Positions 16,914 through 24,939 of a stretch of 31,119 nucleotides of DNA are shown here, piece by piece. The translations under genes and the position numbers were made by a program. The stretch is from contig CAZAFM010000017.1 of NCBI GenBank assembly GCA_964484395.1, positions 1-31,119 on the forward strand, written 5' to 3'. How positions within the stretch are numbered: position 1 is the first letter of the stretch; every line of letters begins with the position of its first letter. The notes under the pieces are model-generated. The model did not search any database and was not told the DNA's origin. It saw only the letters and a list, made by a program, of their open reading frames with translations. Source of the DNA: CAZAFM01 sp964484395. GTDB taxonomy: Bacteria; Campylobacterota; Campylobacteria; Campylobacterales; CAZAFM01.

Positions 16914-16982
16914 CCACAAATACCGTCCAACTCTAAGACAAATAACCCATTTTGTCTATGGTAGCATGTATGGATTTTTTGA

Positions 16983-16988
16983 TATAAT
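16983..16988 (+). promoter_or_regulatory. -10 element for the restriction-modification gene
   Basis: TATAAT preceded by GA lies 38 bases upstream of the type IIG start and 6 bases upstream of a short open frame at 16995. This is the best promoter candidate for the restriction gene. No -35 is clear. Confidence 0.5.
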
Positions 16989-16994
16989 CTACTA

Positions 16995-17030
16995 ATGAAA
17001 AAACCAACAGGTAAATCTCTATGCCCATAA
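16995..17030 (+). CDS. Possible 11-residue leader peptide overlapping the type IIG start
   Basis: A short frame, M-K-K-P-T-G-K-S-L-C-P then TAA, begins exactly where transcription from the TATAAT at 16983 would be expected to start. Its stop (17028-17030) lies just inside the restriction gene, whose ATG is at 17021. Translation of this leader could couple to or limit expression of the enzyme. The frame is short enough to occur by chance. Confidence 0.25.
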   Translation: MKKPTGKSLCP

Positions 17031-20000
17031 GACCTTTTATAAAAAAACCAAGAGCTTTTATATCTCCACTACTCTCCAAGCAGAGTATAGACAAAGAGAG
17101 TTTTGAGCGTTTTAGACTCGCTATATCCACATATATAGACAACCTAAAAGCAGAATATGCCACATCTCAGAGTGAGCCAAACATAGTCACAAATGCCCTC
17201 AAGCCATTTTTTGAAGCTCTAGGATACACAAGTGCTACTCATTCGCAAAAAGGTCACAGCGGAATCGACCTCATCCTAAAAAACAGCGATGAGAAACCAG
17301 GTGTCATCATAGAGGCAAAAAAAGAGGGCTCAAGAGAGTTTATCACCAAAGATAGCTTAAACAAAAGAGCCCTACATGAAGCGGTTTTGTACTTCATGAG
17401 AGAAAGAGATAGGGGCAACTTAGCACTTTATCACATCATCATCACAGATTTTTACCAGTTTTATCTCTTTGATGCAAAGGACTTTGATAGACTTTTTTGG
17501 CAGAACAAACAGATAAAAAAGCTCTACACAAACTACAAAGACCCATCTATATTAGGAGATGGAACTAGCTTTTTTTATGAGGGACTACAAAGAGAGCTAG
17601 AGAGGACAAAGGCTGATCTCATAGATGACCTAGAGATAGAGTGTGCCTACTTCAACCTAAAAGAGTATGAGAGCTTAGATGAGAAAAAGAGCATAGCACT
17701 CTACAAACTCCTCTCATCTGATACACTACTAAAAGAGTTTAACCCAAATGATGCAAACTCTCTAAACCGTGAGTTTTATAGTGAGCTACTCCACATACTA
17801 GGACTAGAGGAGGTAAAAGAGAGTGGCAAAAAACGCATCAAACGCTCTAAAACACAAGAGGGCGGAAGCCTCTATGAAAACATCCTAGATAAGCTCATCA
17901 CCTATGGCAAGCTAGACCCAAAAGCAGATGAGGAGCTAAAGCTAGATAGTGTCCTCTCTCTCCTTGTGATATGGCTAAATCGTATACTTTTTCTAAAGCT
18001 AGTAGAGTCTCAAGTCATCATATGGAGTGATGGAGAGAGCAAAAAGTTTCTAAATAGCAAAAAAATAGCAGGATATGATGAGCTTGAAAACCTCTTTTTC
18101 AAAGTCCTAGCCAAAAAGCCAAGTGAACGAAGTGAGCCTCTAAGGTCAAAGTTTGTCGATGTGCCGTATCTAAACAGCTCTCTTTTTAGCATATCTAAAG
18201 AAGAACAAGAGCTTCTATACATCTCCAACCTAGACCCAAACAAAGAGCTATCATACTACAATAAAACCATCCTAAAAGATGTAGATGGCAAAAAAAGAAA
18301 AGGCAGTACAAACCCTCTTTTTTATCTTTTTGAGTTTTTGGATGCGTATGACTTTAGTAGTGAAGGAAGTGAAGAGCTACAAAGTGAGAGTAAATCCCTA
18401 ATAAACGCAGCAGTCTTAGGGCTTATCTTTGAAAAGCTAAATGGCTACAAAGATGGGAGCTTCTACACACCAAGCTTTATCACTATGTATATGGCAAAGC
18501 AGAGTGTAGAAAAAGCACTCATAGAGAAGTTTAATGCTAAAAAAGGATGGAGTGCTACATCTATCACAGACATCTACAACAATATAGGAAAAAATATAGA
18601 AGATAAAAAAGAGGCAAATGAGATCATAAACTCTCTTTTAGTATGCGACCCAGCAGTGGGAAGCGGTCACTTCCTAGTCTCTACGCTAAACCACCTCATC
18701 TACATCAAAGACAAACTAGATATCTTGCTAGATAGTGAAGGTAAACGCATCCGTGACTATGATATAGAGATAGTAAATGATGAGCTAATCATCAAAGATG
18801 AGGATGGAGAGCTTTTTGAGTATAGACGCACTAGCAAAGAAAAAACATGCATCCAAAAAACACTCTTTGAAGAGAAAAAATCCCTGATAGAAAACTCTCT
18901 CTTTGGCGTAGATATAAACCCAAACTCAGTAAGTATCTGTCGCCTAAGGCTATGGATAGAGCTACTCAAAAACTCCTACTACCATGAAGATGGAAACCTT
19001 GAGACACTGCCAAATATCGACATAAACATCAAGTGTGGAAACTCTCTAATCTCTCGCTACTCACTCACTGATGATATAAAGACAAAAAACATAAAAGCCA
19101 CCATAGATGAGTACAAAGAGCGCATCACTGACTACAAAGAAAACATCGGTGATAAAATAGCCATACAAGGAGCCATAGATAGACTAAAAGAGCAGTTCAA
19201 ACTCACTCTAAAAGCAGGCTACAAACACAGACAGACCCTAAAAGAGAAGCTAAAGCTCTATGTTTATGAGTTTGGGTTTGAGGGGCTTAGTAAAAACCTC
19301 ACACTTGAAGCAGTAGAGTTTGGCTATCTGCCACAAAGCAAACTCATAGATGATGATAGTGAGCAAAAAAGAAAGCTAAAATCCACCCTCTCTAAAGAGA
19401 TAAAAACTCTTGAGGATAAAATATCTGAGTTTGAAAGCGGGGAGGTCTATGATAGTGCTTTTGAGTGGCGATTTGAGTTCCCAGAGGTGCTGGATGAAAA
19501 TGGTGAGTTTATAGGCTTTGATATAGTCATAGGAAATCCACCCTATATATCTCTAAGTAAAATAAAATCAGTAGACTATGGCACTTTTGGCTATGAAGCT
19601 TATGATAAAACAGGAGACATACTCTCTCTTTTTGTAGAAAAGGGTATGACGCTCCTAAAAGAGGGTGTAAACCTATCTTTTATACTCTCAAACAGTTGGC
19701 TAAAAACAAGATATGGAGAGCGACTAAAAAGAGTTTTTGAGATAAACACTCTAGATGTAAAAACCATAAACTTTGAAGACTCTCAAATCTTTGGTGAAGC
19801 GACAGTTGAAAGCTGTATACTCTCACTCACAAAAGCTAGTGAGCATAGCTCTAAAACCATAACCATCAAAGAGTTTAATCCCAAAAATGCAACTCCTATG
19901 CTTCTAGAGCAAGCCATAACATCTAGCTCTATAGATGGTGATGCAGACCAAGTCCTAATGCAAAAAATAGAGTCAAAAGGCAAAAAGCTAAAAGAGTGGG

Positions 20001-20725
20001 ATGTGTCCATATATCGTGGGGTTTTAACTGGCTACAACAAAGCTTTTATCATCGACACAGGGACAAAAGAGCAACTAGTAGCAAAAGACCCAAAAAGTAG
20101 TGAGATACTAAAACCACTTATCAGAGGTAGAGATATACAAAAGTACACTATAAGCTGGGCTGATATGTGGCTTATAAACACTCATAACAACCCACCAATA
20201 GATATAGAAAGCTACCCTGTGCTAAAAGAGCATCTACACACCCACTATGACAAACTAGAAAAACGACAGGACAAAGGAAAAACACCATATAACCTTAGAA
20301 ATTGTGCTTATTTGAGTGATTTTGAAAGACCAAAAATCATCTGGGGTGAAATATCAGATAAGCCAAAGTTTGCTTATGATGATAGCGGATACTTTCCAGA
20401 AGCAACAAGCTTTATTTTATCTGGCGAAGATTTAAAGTATCTTTTATCGATTTTGAATTCAAACTTGTCAAAATGGTACTTTGAAAAAATATCAACTACT
20501 ACAGGAATGGGAACAAATAGGTGGAAAAAATTCAAACTAGAGTTTTTGCCAGTCATAGATACAGAAGATAAAGAGCCTTTCATAGACCTAGTGGATAAAA
20601 TCCTAGAAGCCAAAAAGCAAAACCCACAAGCTGATACAAAAGAGCTAGAAAAGCAGATAGATGAGATGGTCTATGATTTGTACGACTTAGACGAAGAAGA
20701 GATAAGAATCGTAGAGAAAAAATAA
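17021..20725 (+). CDS. Type IIG restriction endonuclease-methyltransferase
   Basis: A 1234-residue single-chain restriction and modification enzyme. The N-terminal nuclease domain has Asp83 and Glu98-Ala-Lys100 (GIDLILKN and VIIEAKKE), a PD-(D/E)XK site. The central adenine-methyltransferase domain has motif I VCDPAVGSGHF near 541-551 and catalytic NPPY near 839-842. A C-terminal target-recognition domain (about 990-1190) ends with LSKWYFEKISTTTGMG and a helical tail. It would methylate adenine in its site and cut unmodified DNA at a distance; the site cannot be predicted here. No separate specificity gene is needed. The last 94 codons are partly duplicated downstream: bases 20444-20668 recur identically at 23104, suggesting the present 3' end was acquired with the neighbouring cassette. 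Confidence 0.92.
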   Translation: MPIRPFIKKPRAFISPLLSKQSIDKESFERFRLAISTYIDNLKAEYATSQSEPNIVTNALKPFFEALGYTSATHSQKGHSGIDLILKNSDEKPGVIIEAKKEGSREFITKDSLNKRALHEAVLYFMRERDRGNLALYHIIITDFYQFYLFDAKDFDRLFWQNKQIKKLYTNYKDPSILGDGTSFFYEGLQRELERTKADLIDDLEIECAYFNLKEYESLDEKKSIALYKLLSSDTLLKEFNPNDANSLNREFYSELLHILGLEEVKESGKKRIKRSKTQEGGSLYENILDKLITYGKLDPKADEELKLDSVLSLLVIWLNRILFLKLVESQVIIWSDGESKKFLNSKKIAGYDELENLFFKVLAKKPSERSEPLRSKFVDVPYLNSSLFSISKEEQELLYISNLDPNKELSYYNKTILKDVDGKKRKGSTNPLFYLFEFLDAYDFSSEGSEELQSESKSLINAAVLGLIFEKLNGYKDGSFYTPSFITMYMAKQSVEKALIEKFNAKKGWSATSITDIYNNIGKNIEDKKEANEIINSLLVCDPAVGSGHFLVSTLNHLIYIKDKLDILLDSEGKRIRDYDIEIVNDELIIKDEDGELFEYRRTSKEKTCIQKTLFEEKKSLIENSLFGVDINPNSVSICRLRLWIELLKNSYYHEDGNLETLPNIDINIKCGNSLISRYSLTDDIKTKNIKATIDEYKERITDYKENIGDKIAIQGAIDRLKEQFKLTLKAGYKHRQTLKEKLKLYVYEFGFEGLSKNLTLEAVEFGYLPQSKLIDDDSEQKRKLKSTLSKEIKTLEDKISEFESGEVYDSAFEWRFEFPEVLDENGEFIGFDIVIGNPPYISLSKIKSVDYGTFGYEAYDKTGDILSLFVEKGMTLLKEGVNLSFILSNSWLKTRYGERLKRVFEINTLDVKTINFEDSQIFGEATVESCILSLTKASEHSSKTITIKEFNPKNATPMLLEQAITSSSIDGDADQVLMQKIESKGKKLKEWDVSIYRGVLTGYNKAFIIDTGTKEQLVAKDPKSSEILKPLIRGRDIQKYTISWADMWLINTHNNPPIDIESYPVLKEHLHTHYDKLEKRQDKGKTPYNLRNCAYLSDFERPKIIWGEISDKPKFAYDDSGYFPEATSFILSGEDLKYLLSILNSNLSKWYFEKISTTTGMGTNRWKKFKLEFLPVIDTEDKEPFIDLVDKILEAKKQNPQADTKELEKQIDEMVYDLYDLDEEEIRIVEKK
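20444..20668 (+). repeat. 225-bp direct repeat, copy 1 (within type IIG 3' end)
   Basis: This segment is identical base for base to 23104-23328, at an offset of 2660 bases. It encodes the last part of the target-recognition region. On the left, identity stops within a few bases. On the right, the two copies diverge in DNA after 20668 but still encode related tails (VYDLYDLDEEEIRIVE versus IYELYGLSREEIEIVE). Confidence 0.95.
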
Positions 20726-20728
20726 AAT

Positions 20729-23074
20729 ATGGGAATTAATAACAGACAAAGAAGAAAAGAAAAACAAGTCAGATTAAAAAAGAAAAAACAACAGAATAGA
20801 AAAGTTAGAAAAACAACTTCTAGTGACAGTGGGTTACAATTTTTAGAAAATCCATTTGCCAATATTTCTGAAACAGGCAGAAAAGTAATATTCAATGAAA
20901 TACAGAAAGTTAATGAAAAAAACTATAAAGAATCACTAGAAAAGCTACAAGAACTATTCAAAGAGTATAGTCCTTTGGCAATTTTAAGCTTTATGTCAAG
21001 TTATGGGTTAACTGTAGGCATTAGGAAAAACAAGATTGAAAGCCATAATAGAAAAATAAGTCAAGCCAATGTTGAAGTTTGTCAAGCTCTTATATTACAA
21101 ATTGAAGCTGAAAATTTAGAAAATAAAGCACCTATGCCAGACATCTTACAAAATATTTTAGAATTATCAGAAAAACTTCTAAAATCAAACCAATTTAAAG
21201 ATATAAACTCATCAATTTTTGATTTGTCAACGGATAAATATTATATAGAATATATTAGAAGTCTTGTAATCGGATATACCCAAATTGTAAGAAATTGGGG
21301 TAATTACAATCAGGTGAAAAATATATCTAGAGAGTTGTATTCAAATTTAGATGATTTATTGATAGGTGAATATAATTTTACGACATCAAATTTAATTGAA
21401 TTTTTTAGTCATCTTGTTAAAACTATAGAGGATAGAAACACAATTACTTTTAATGTGTTTGCAGAGCTAAAAAAAATAAACAGTATTGAAGAGATGATTT
21501 ATAGATATTATGAGCTTGCCAACTTGAATAAATTAGAAGCAGAGGAACTGATAAGCTACTTGAAGAACAAAGGTGTTTCTAATCATGAAGATATATTTAT
21601 GCTTCTTTATAGCTATCATACTGACCGGCACTTACCAACAAATTACATATTTAATTGTAGTGATGTAGCTAGAGAATTAACTATAGATGAAAAAATTGTT
21701 ATTTCAATCTTAGAAACTTTTTCTTATAGATTTGGTAGTTTAAAAGATAAAAAAACTGAGCATTTATTTTTAGATAATCCTATCTGGACTAAACCGATTA
21801 TACTAATAAGTGCAGAAGAGTTTTTTTGCCCAATGCCACAACTTTTTTTTAGTTTTATACTTAAATCATTTGATAATTTGATCGTAAAAATTGATAAAAA
21901 TAAACTATCTGATGTTAAAGCTGAATATTTAGAAAACAAAATTGAAGAGATTGTCAAAACAAGATTTCCTGATGAAAATACAGTTCGAAGTATAAAGTGG
22001 TGGGGAGTTGAAGATGGAAAAGAGAAAGAGTTTGAGACAGACTTGATTACTTTTATAGATGTTTATGCAATTATATTTGAGGCTAAATCGGGAAAAATAA
22101 CAGACTCTGCATTAAGAGGCTCACCAGATAGATTGAAGAAGAAAATCAATGAATTATTAATCGAACCAAATATTCAATCAAAAAGATTAAAAGAAAAGCT
22201 AGAACTTTTAATAAAAAATCCAAATATTAATGATGAGTTAAGGCAAAAATTACCTGTTGATTTAAATAAAATCAGAAAAGTTTTAAGAGTTTCTGTAACA
22301 TTGGAAGATTTTGCATCTTTGCAATCTAATATCTACGAGTTAAAAGAAACTGGATGGATACCTGAAGATTACAATCCTTGTCCTACAATGAATATCGCAG
22401 ATTTTGAAACAGTTTTTGATATATTTGAAAACCCCACACAAATAATAAATTATTTGGAAGTTAGGGAAGAGTTGGAAAGTGTTATTAAATATAAAGGTGA
22501 TGAATTGGATTTGGTTGCTGTTTATATGGAAAATCATCTAAATTTGGCAGAAATTAATCCTGAAGTATCCTTAATTATTACTGGAATGTCAAACAAAATA
22601 GATGAGTATTATCAGCTAATAGCATTTAACCAAAGCATTGAAAAACCAAAACCAAAAATGAATAAATATTTTGAAAAAATATTGATTCAAATTGAAGAAA
22701 GAAAGCCTGAAGGCTGGGTTCAATTGGGAAGTGCAATTTATAGATTATATCCTGACGATCAATTGAAAATCGTTAATATGTTAAAGAAGATAAAAAACTA
22801 TGTTAGTAAAAATTGGCGCATAAAAGGTCATAATAATATTTTAAATTATGTATCTCCAAAGTCGTCTAATTATGCTTTTGTCTTTATTGTTTTTTGTGAA
22901 AACAATAAAGGCAAAAAAAAGGATTTTCTAGAAGAAGCTATTGCTATAGGGCTTGAAACTGAACATGTAGAGTATTGTTTGGGTATAGGGATTAATATTG
23001 ACAGAAGTGATATGCCATATGCAATTATAGGAATGTCAGAAAAACTATCTCAAAAATCAGAGCCTATAAAATGA
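20729..23074 (+). CDS. Unknown large protein with PD-(D/E)XK-like motif
   Basis: A 781-residue protein that I cannot assign to a named family. Residues 1-30 are very basic (MGINNRQRRKEKQVRLKKKK), suggesting nucleic-acid contact. Residues 40-400 look mostly helical. At about 433-456, EFETDLITFIDVYAIIFEAK gives Asp437 and Glu451-Ala-Lys453 followed by SGK, the spacing of a NERD/Mrr-like nuclease core. A helical C-terminal part follows. There is no signal peptide or membrane helix. It starts 3 bases after the restriction gene and ends inside the ATGACAATG at 23071, so the genes may share a transcript. Its base and codon use differ from the neighbours, which points to transfer. A role in phage defence is an inference from location and motif. 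Confidence 0.6.
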   Translation: MGINNRQRRKEKQVRLKKKKQQNRKVRKTTSSDSGLQFLENPFANISETGRKVIFNEIQKVNEKNYKESLEKLQELFKEYSPLAILSFMSSYGLTVGIRKNKIESHNRKISQANVEVCQALILQIEAENLENKAPMPDILQNILELSEKLLKSNQFKDINSSIFDLSTDKYYIEYIRSLVIGYTQIVRNWGNYNQVKNISRELYSNLDDLLIGEYNFTTSNLIEFFSHLVKTIEDRNTITFNVFAELKKINSIEEMIYRYYELANLNKLEAEELISYLKNKGVSNHEDIFMLLYSYHTDRHLPTNYIFNCSDVARELTIDEKIVISILETFSYRFGSLKDKKTEHLFLDNPIWTKPIILISAEEFFCPMPQLFFSFILKSFDNLIVKIDKNKLSDVKAEYLENKIEEIVKTRFPDENTVRSIKWWGVEDGKEKEFETDLITFIDVYAIIFEAKSGKITDSALRGSPDRLKKKINELLIEPNIQSKRLKEKLELLIKNPNINDELRQKLPVDLNKIRKVLRVSVTLEDFASLQSNIYELKETGWIPEDYNPCPTMNIADFETVFDIFENPTQIINYLEVREELESVIKYKGDELDLVAVYMENHLNLAEINPEVSLIITGMSNKIDEYYQLIAFNQSIEKPKPKMNKYFEKILIQIEERKPEGWVQLGSAIYRLYPDDQLKIVNMLKKIKNYVSKNWRIKGHNNILNYVSPKSSNYAFVFIVFCENNKGKKKDFLEEAIAIGLETEHVEYCLGIGINIDRSDMPYAIIGMSEKLSQKSEPIK

Positions 23075-23391
23075 CAATGAAAGCAAAGAGCGCAAAAAAT
23101 CTATTATCGATTTTGAATTCAAACTTGTCAAAATGGTACTTTGAAAAAATATCAACTACTACAGGAATGGGAACAAATAGGTGGAAAAAATTCAAACTAG
23201 AGTTTTTGCCAGTCATAGATACAGAAGATAAAGAGCCTTTCATAGACCTAGTGGATAAAATCCTAGAAGCCAAAAAGCAAAACCCACAAGCTGATACAAA
23301 AGAGCTAGAAAAGCAGATAGATGAGATGATCTATGAGCTTTATGGTTTGAGTAGAGAGGAGATAGAGATTGTTGAAGGAGATTTAAGATGA
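23071..23391 (+). pseudogene. Duplicated 3' fragment of the type IIG gene
   Basis: A 106-residue frame. The first ten residues (MTMKAKSAKN) are unrelated; the rest repeats the end of the restriction enzyme: identical DNA for 225 bp, then a different but homologous tail ending EEIEIVEGDLR. It overlaps the upstream gene as ATGA and the following 62-residue gene as ATGA. The latter suggests that this is the original 3' end of the restriction gene, which formerly ran directly into that small gene. It lacks the methyltransferase and nuclease parts. Expression as a separate recognition-domain tail cannot be excluded. Confidence 0.75.
23104..23328 (+). repeat. 225-bp direct repeat, copy 2
   Basis: Identical to 20444-20668. 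Upstream it joins a 30-base stretch (23074-23103) of unknown origin; downstream it continues into a homologous but diverged tail. Absolute identity over 225 bp in protein-coding DNA implies a recent duplication or ongoing gene conversion. Confidence 0.95.
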
Positions 23392-23576
23392 GAGATTTAG
23401 ATTTCTACAAAAGACGCGAAGAGTATCTAAGGATAGGTAAAAAAGCAGTCTATGAAGCACAAAAGAGAAGCCTAGAAAACGGTGTACCTAATGTATATAG
23501 CAAAAATGGCAAACTCTACTACCAGCTCCCTGATGGAACTATAACAAGCGAGACACCAAAAGAGTATAAGGACTGA
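23388..23576 (+). CDS. Small hypothetical protein linked to the type IIG locus
   Basis: A 62-residue, highly charged protein with an N-terminal helix (DLDFYKRREEYLRIGKKAVYEAQKR, given in part) and a likely beta-hairpin containing KNGKLYYQLPDGTI. AAGGAGAT lies 9 bases upstream of the ATG, which overlaps the preceding stop as ATGA. No family is recognised. In the ancestral order it would have followed the restriction gene directly, so it could be an accessory protein of that system. Confidence 0.65.
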   Translation: MRDLDFYKRREEYLRIGKKAVYEAQKRSLENGVPNVYSKNGKLYYQLPDGTITSETPKEYKD

Positions 23577-23598
23577 AGAATTCCACTTGGTGTTTCGC

Positions 23599-23631
23599 TA
23601 GACTCTTCACTGCGTTTAGAGTGATGGTCTA
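23599..23631. repeat. REP-like hairpin, copy 1
   Basis: A dyad with outer arms TAGAC/GTCTA and inner arms TCACT/AGTGA around GCGTTTAG. The 28-base core 23600-23627 matches 24887-24914 at 26 positions; the two differences fall in the loop. It lies in the gap before the PIN-toxin module. Confidence 0.7.
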
Positions 23632-23646
23632 TATGCGCTATTATGT

Positions 23647-23652
23647 TATAAT
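23647..23652 (+). promoter_or_regulatory. -10 element for the PIN toxin-antitoxin module
   Basis: TATAAT within a 15-base word (23642-23656, TATGTTATAATCAAA) that occurs again, unchanged, before the BrnTA module at 25462-25476. It lies 21 bases upstream of the antitoxin ATG, with AAGGCTGGG as the ribosome-binding region. Confidence 0.55.
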
Positions 23653-23672
23653 CAAATCAAAAAGGCTGGGCT

Positions 23673-23879
23673 ATGGAACAGTTGACTATAAGCTATGACA
23701 GTAGTATCAAAGAGCATATTATGTGGTTGCTAACTTCACTGCCTAAAGGAAAAGTTAGGATTGAGGATGTGAAAAAAAATGACAAGCTTTTACAATCTCT
23801 AAAAAAAACAGAGGGTATACTTTCATCTAAAAATATTGACCCTATAGCATATCAGAGAGAGATTAGAGAAGACAGATGA
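23673..23879 (+). CDS. Antitoxin of a PIN-domain toxin-antitoxin pair
   Basis: A 68-residue protein with a beta-strand start (MEQLTISYDSSIKEHIMWLL), a middle segment and a charged C-terminal tail ending REIREDR that could wrap the toxin. It has the size and position of a VapB-type antitoxin and overlaps the PIN gene as ATGA. The DNA-binding fold is not obvious. The assignment rests on the partner. Confidence 0.75.
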   Translation: MEQLTISYDSSIKEHIMWLLTSLPKGKVRIEDVKKNDKLLQSLKKTEGILSSKNIDPIAYQREIREDR

Positions 23880-24247
23880 AATATCTTGTAGACACAAATA
23901 TCTTTATCTATCATTTTAATAAAGATAGCCTTGCTACTCATTTTCTTGAAAACAATGCAGGAGAGTATGCCATATCATTTGTGACCTTTATGGAGTTGCT
24001 TGGTTTTCCAGATATAGATGATAGTATGACTGAGTCTATAAGAGATTTTCTTGGAAATATTAGTGTCAGAGGTATGAGTGATGAAATAGTAGAGATGTGT
24101 ATAAAAAACAGAAAAGATAAAAAAATTAAATTAGCCGACAATATAATAGCAAGCACGGCTCAAGTATATGATTTGATACTTGTTACAAGAAATATAGATG
24201 ACTTTAGAAGTCTAAACCTAAATACCTACAATCCTTATGAGATATGA
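23876..24247 (+). CDS. vapC: VapC-like PIN-domain ribonuclease toxin
   Basis: A 123-residue PIN-domain protein. The acidic metal-binding residues are visible: Asp6 (YLVDTNIF), Glu40 (FMELLGF), Asp88 (KLADNIIAS) and Asp108/Asp109 (TRNIDDF). VapC toxins cut initiator tRNA or the sarcin-ricin loop of rRNA to stop growth until neutralised. The length and motif order fit the family. It overlaps the antitoxin gene by 4 bases. The precise RNA target is unknown. Confidence 0.9.
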   Translation: MKYLVDTNIFIYHFNKDSLATHFLENNAGEYAISFVTFMELLGFPDIDDSMTESIRDFLGNISVRGMSDEIVEMCIKNRKDKKIKLADNIIASTAQVYDLILVTRNIDDFRSLNLNTYNPYEI

Positions 24248-24264
24248 TGTGGACTGATACATAA

Positions 24265-24293
24265 TTTTACAAACTTAGTAAAATAAAGTAAAA
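24265..24293. promoter_or_regulatory. Possible operator of the RelE/ParE-type module
   Basis: TTTTAC (24265-24270) is followed by inverted GTAAAA at 24278-24283 and again at 24288-24293, a 10-base step, i.e. about one helical turn. The site lies about 35 bases upstream of the antitoxin start. Type II antitoxins commonly bind such repeated half-sites. AT-richness makes chance occurrence possible. Confidence 0.35.
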
Positions 24294-24327
24294 TAAGCCC
24301 TATCAATAAAAAAGCAGAGGTGTAGTG

Positions 24328-24564
24328 ATGCTGACACTAAAAATAGAAAACCCAGAGATTGAAAAGATTTTTTTAGATGGTTTTGGAAGTAATAAAGAGA
24401 GTTTTTTCGCGTTTATCAAGGAGAGCTACGAGAAGACAAGTTTGCTAAATAGCCTTGATAAGTCAATCAAGCAAGCTAAACTACAAGAAGATGGGGAGTT
24501 ACCAGAGACTACGCTAGGAGAGCTTATAGATGAGCTTGAAAATAGTACCAACCCCAGAGTTTAG
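24328..24564 (+). CDS. Antitoxin of a RelE/ParE-type pair
   Basis: A 78-residue acidic protein (MLTLKIENPEIEKIF start) with a beta-strand and helix N-terminus and an acidic helical tail (GELPETTLGELIDELEN). This is the usual layout of antitoxins paired with RelE/ParE toxins. I chose the ATG at 24328, after AGAGGTG, over the adjacent GTG. Its last 35 bases overlap the toxin gene. Confidence 0.7.
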   Translation: MLTLKIENPEIEKIFLDGFGSNKESFFAFIKESYEKTSLLNSLDKSIKQAKLQEDGELPETTLGELIDELENSTNPRV

Positions 24565-24862
24565 CAAACAGACTAAAAAGCTTTCCAAAGAGTACAAGAA
24601 TCTAGTAAATGATTTAAAAAAACTACAGGAATTATTGATTCAGAACCCACTATCTGGCACAAGTCTTGGTAATGGATGCTATAAAATACGACTTGCCAAC
24701 TCCTCTATTCCTACAGGTAAAAGTGGTGGTTTTAGAGTTATAACCTATTGCATTGATAAAAATGACACATTAAGACTTTTGCTAATCTATTCAAAAACAG
24801 AGAGGAGTACCATTACCGATAAAGAGTTATACGATGTGCTGAAAAATAACGGATTAGCATGA
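24530..24862 (+). CDS. RelE/ParE-family toxin
   Basis: A 110-residue basic protein with the RelE/ParE fold pattern: TPEFSKQTKKLSKEYKNL at the start, then LGNGCYKIRLANSS, GFRVITYCID and a final strand LRLLLIYSKTER. The Arg-rich strand and YSKTER tail fit ribosome-dependent mRNA interferases or ParE-like gyrase poisons; the sequence does not settle which. It overlaps the antitoxin gene, which suggests co-expression. A REP-like hairpin follows directly. Confidence 0.82.
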   Translation: MSLKIVPTPEFSKQTKKLSKEYKNLVNDLKKLQELLIQNPLSGTSLGNGCYKIRLANSSIPTGKSGGFRVITYCIDKNDTLRLLLIYSKTERSTITDKELYDVLKNNGLA

Positions 24863-24883
24863 TAAATATTACAAACAGATGCA

Positions 24884-24925
24884 AACAGACTCTTCACTGC
24901 ATTCAGAGTGATGGAGAGGTCTGTT
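24884..24925. repeat. REP-like hairpin, copy 2
   Basis: Outer arms AACAGAC (24884-24890) and GTCTGTT (24919-24925), extended inward by TCT/AGAG with one extra base, and inner arms TCACT (24894-24898) and AGTGA (24907-24911). The core matches copy 1 at 23600. Lying between the convergent RelE-type toxin and the 139-residue gene, it could also end transcription. Confidence 0.7.
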
Positions 24926-24939
24926 ACAAAAAGTGTATA

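Larger units (their letters stand above)
20669..23328 (+). mobile_element. Inserted 2660-bp unit carrying the 781-residue protein gene
   Basis: The repeat period runs from the end of repeat copy 1 to the end of copy 2. The unit holds an alternative 3' end for the restriction gene, the 781-residue gene and the second repeat copy. The central gene is richer in A and T than its neighbours and uses TTA, AAT and ATT where they use CTA, AAC and ATA or ATC. No transposase, integrase or terminal inverted repeat is visible. Entry by homologous recombination inside the repeat, for example integration of a donor circle by a single crossover, would leave this structure. The exact ends cannot be fixed. 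Confidence 0.5.

Noticed and set aside
17163..20725. Several 70-80-residue frames on the minus strand inside the type IIG gene
   Set aside because: They are out-of-frame shadows of a long gene with clear motifs and have no ribosome-binding sites or recognisable products.
23599..24925. Possible CRISPR array from the repeated 28-base cores
   Set aside because: There are only two copies, about 1.3 kb apart with genes between them, and no cas genes.
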